The translations under genes and the position numbers were made by a program. Below the pieces are notes generated by a model that searched no databases, was not told the origin of the DNA, and saw nothing but the letters and a program-made list of their open reading frames with translations. From Microbotryum silenes-acaulis (taxonomy: Eukaryota > Basidiomycota > Microbotryomycetes > Microbotryales > Microbotryaceae): 64,000 nt of DNA. The stretch spans positions 1,612,001-1,676,000 of the forward strand of contig QPFY01000003.1 of assembly GCA_003665825.1 (NCBI GenBank), read 5' to 3'. Shown in pieces: positions 61,613-64,000 of the stretch (its first letter is position 1; each line of letters begins with the position of its first letter).

Positions 61613-64000
61613 GGGGTGAGCAAAGCGCATGTGTAGGGTAATCTATCATGAAGTGCTCCACAAAAAAAGCTGCCTTGGTGGGCAAGAGGACACCTACCGG
61701 AGACGAAGTCTACGCGCTGGACTCGTTCTGCGCGCGTGAGCATGTATGCCTACATGGGTACCGATTCTCCAACCTGATTTGGTAAGGCCATGGTTCACTA
61801 CCCTGGAACACTTCTCGACCAAGTGAGTAGCTAGCCAAGGAAGCGAATGTAAGGGCATGTATTCATTTCTTTATTTGAAGCTAGTTCGGCAGATATCCAA
61901 CAGTGAGCTCTCAAATGCTCGATCTGCCAATGGGCTGCTTCGAAACTTCTCTCATGGGCGCGCGCCGGCGGAGTCCGTAGGTAGACAATGTACAAACGGG
62001 GATCGACGATAGGAAGCTACACAGGTATCTCGTGAAACGTAGAACTGACCAAGGACATGCCTTTCTTTCAAACACCGGTGCTGTGCACTAGAGCATAGCG
62101 TGCGCGACCCTTACGTCGACTAGGCTTGCGCATGTTCTTTGGAAGCCCGCGCGGTCGGCCTCAAGATCTCCTGTGATTCGATCTCGGACCTCGCGCGTCA
62201 GGCTCAGTTCAGCCTCTGAGAGGTTTACTTCCTGGTATGCTAGCCACCTCGGCTTTGAAATTCATTAAGCAAACTGTGCGGCAATTTATATATCTTATCG
62301 GTATAGGTATGGGATGTCCGTCCGTCTGTGAATCTGTGAATCGAACTACTTCGACGCGCTCCCGCCTGAATCAGAGACAGGCTAATTTGCGAGCGTTGTC
62401 TAGGCCTGAGTACTAAGTATGAAGTCATGAAGGGTCTGACAACTTGTTGCTGCTGCTCACCCTTCGTGAAACCTCGTTTCAAGCTCTTGAGAACAGCACT
62501 TCCCGCAGCACTTGAAGTGTCAGAACGAAAGACTTGCGAAAGGTGAAACCTAGAGAGCTTGAGATCTGCGATCGAGCGCGGTGGGCCAGATAAGCTCTAA
62601 AACTTGTCTTGAATTCTTTGTCTTGAATCGAATCGAGTGCGTCGGTGACCTACCTACCTCGTCCTCAGTAGGCAGCACATCACTTTGTGACGCAGAAAGC
62701 TGGTGAAGCAGATACCGGCAAACCTCCGAGGACAGCTACTTTAAATCGTCCAACAACGCAGCATATGAGGCAGATGCTACCCAGAGCCCTGAGTCCTGAG
62801 CTCCTGAGTCCTAACGCCAGAGTCCAAGTTACTGTAGGTGCGGTGGTCTTAACGTGGCGAGTAGATACTACCTGGATAGGTACATGTCTACCGTTCTTCA
62901 GCGGCTACTGAGTTCTTACCTGCGCACCTACCAGACCCATGTTACACCTGCAGATGGTGCAACGTCCTGGGCTACTTTCGGAATTGAACGGCGGTTCGGG
63001 CGGCGCGCTCACCGATCACCGCGCGTCGGCCTAATCGTAGATCCGTGACGACGCCCCAGTTCAATCCACTTCTCGCCACAGCCTTACGGCTTAGGACCAA
63101 TCCCAATGGGACTTTGTCTTTGCTGCATTTTTTGTGGCTAGGCTATGAATATTAAGTGACGCGGGCCCTTCTTGCCTTGCAACGAGCCATGAGCACTCGG
63201 AGATGCGGGGTGAAGCGCGCGCGCAGTCCTGGCAGCACGCGCGATCGGGCCGTGCTGCCGCCGGCACTTTCTCAGCCTTTTCTCGGAGAAAACTTGGCTC
63301 CCGAGTCCAGGTTTACAGCAGCCTGGACGTGACATGATTCTTCTCGCACTGAGCACTGACTTAAGGCCAGCACTGGTGCATTGACTCTCAGATCAGAGCA
63401 CAAAGGAAGGTCGATTTTCCTTTCGGAGTCCTTAATCGTCGGCTCGTCGAGTTCGGATCTACGGAAACACGCCGGGTATATCGGATCTATGGCCCATAGT
63501 CCGCAAACTCGCTGTCCCTGACGCAATGAACTGCAATCCGAGCTGCAGATCTCAATATTCCCCACACTCATCCATAGTATATACTAATAGTATATACTAT
63601 AAGTCTCACCCGTCTCACCCCCGTTAGGTTTTAACCCCGGAGTCCGCTTAGTCCGAGCTCAGGCACGGGTCGGGTCGAGCTTGACGAAAACTCCGAAGGA
63701 GGGCTGGGTCGACAATCGCTTGGCCATGGCAACAATTACCGCCGGTCGCAAGGTCACTGCTGAGACCCGAGGTTGTCCACAACGTCAACAACCCCTAAAG
63801 GATGGCATAATGTCAAGAAACCCAAAAAGCTGCTAAAATCTGTTAACAATGTCAAGCACGTAAAACAGCGCAGTGGCAGCATGAAGCATCGCATAAGATT
63901 GCAATATACATAGTAGTCCTGAATTTCGGTATAAAGAAGTCATGACATTCCCACGTCATCTTCAAGCGTCCACGTGACCGACGCTGTATCGGGGTGAGCT
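61613..64000. other. Gene-poor right end
   Basis: 2.4 kb with no recognisable protein on either strand. Two 10-bp palindromes (AGTATATACT) lie 3 bp apart at 63576-63585 and 63589-63598. The base composition is less GC-rich than the genic part, in keeping with repeat-rich or degenerated sequence. Confidence 0.4.

Noticed and set aside
63576..63598. AGTATATACT palindrome pair as a terminator or origin
   Set aside because: Short AT palindromes occur by chance and no neighbouring gene or origin feature supports it.

Overview
This window is nuclear DNA from a GC-rich basidiomycete fungus. The many short GT-AG introns (about 50-150 nt), tiny first exons, gene content and Copia/Helitron debris suggest a Pucciniomycotina yeast of the Rhodotorula/Sporobolomyces/Microbotryum kind. 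That placement is an inference from protein resemblance and gene structure; I ran no search. I found no operons, CRISPR arrays, rRNA or convincing tRNA genes. Most exon joins below were read from GT-AG pairs and checked for frame, and most models sum to a whole number of codons.

Layout. 0.27-2.1 kb: an internally deleted Helitron relic with a visible 3' end. 3.3-8.0 kb: mitochondrial DNA polymerase gamma (-). 8.8-9.8 kb: a p24/Erv25 cargo receptor (+). 10.0-10.9 kb: an RRG9/neugrin-like mitochondrial protein (-). 11.2-13.1 kb: a Csm1/Pcs1 monopolin protein (-). 13.4-14.4 kb: a PITH-domain protein (+). 14.7-16.6 kb: an LGD1-type sugar-acid dehydratase (-). 17.5-19.1 kb: BCD1 snoRNP factor (-). 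19.7-21.4 kb: an LGA1-type aldolase (+). 22.2-23.2 kb: a decayed F-box-like gene. 24.4-26.7 kb: a Fus3/Kss1-class MAP kinase (+). 27.0-29.1 kb: TTI2 (-). 29.4-30.5 kb: DPB4/POLE3 (+). 30.7-33.9 kb: exonuclease 1 (-). 34.6-37.2 kb: a cytochrome b5/acyl-CoA dehydrogenase fusion (-). 38.4-40.2 kb: CAF40/CNOT9 (-). 41.0-42.7 kb: divergent histones H2B and H2A. 43.1-44.4 kb: an aldo/keto reductase interrupted by a stop codon (-). 45.3-47.4 kb: a low-complexity unknown (+). 48.5-50.7 kb: an IQ/BAG-domain cochaperone (+) behind a striking heat-shock-element array. 50.9-54.6 kb: a coronin-7-type protein (-). 54.8-56.0 kb: a hAT-like non-autonomous DNA transposon. 56.6-61.6 kb: a complete-length Copia LTR retrotransposon (-). 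61.6-64 kb: no gene recognised.

Themes. The dehydratase (14.7 kb) and aldolase (19.7 kb) are consecutive steps of the fungal D-galacturonate (pectin) pathway. An aldo/keto reductase of the kind that does the last step lies 22 kb away but is broken. Several neighbours act in DNA maintenance: MIP1 and RRG9 in mitochondria; TTI2, DPB4, EXO1 and Csm1 in the nucleus. The right 10 kb is a transposon landing zone: two elements with target-site duplications sit next to each other and the sequence beyond is gene-poor.

The strongest observations are the six-fold, 10-bp-periodic TTC array upstream of the BAG gene, the pectin gene pair with its broken third partner, the hAT-like element with 32-bp inverted repeats and 8-bp duplications, the Copia element whose gag and pol share a frame separated by one UAG, the Helitron terminus, the H2A lacking an SQ tail, and a 21-nt intron-like insert in TTI2.
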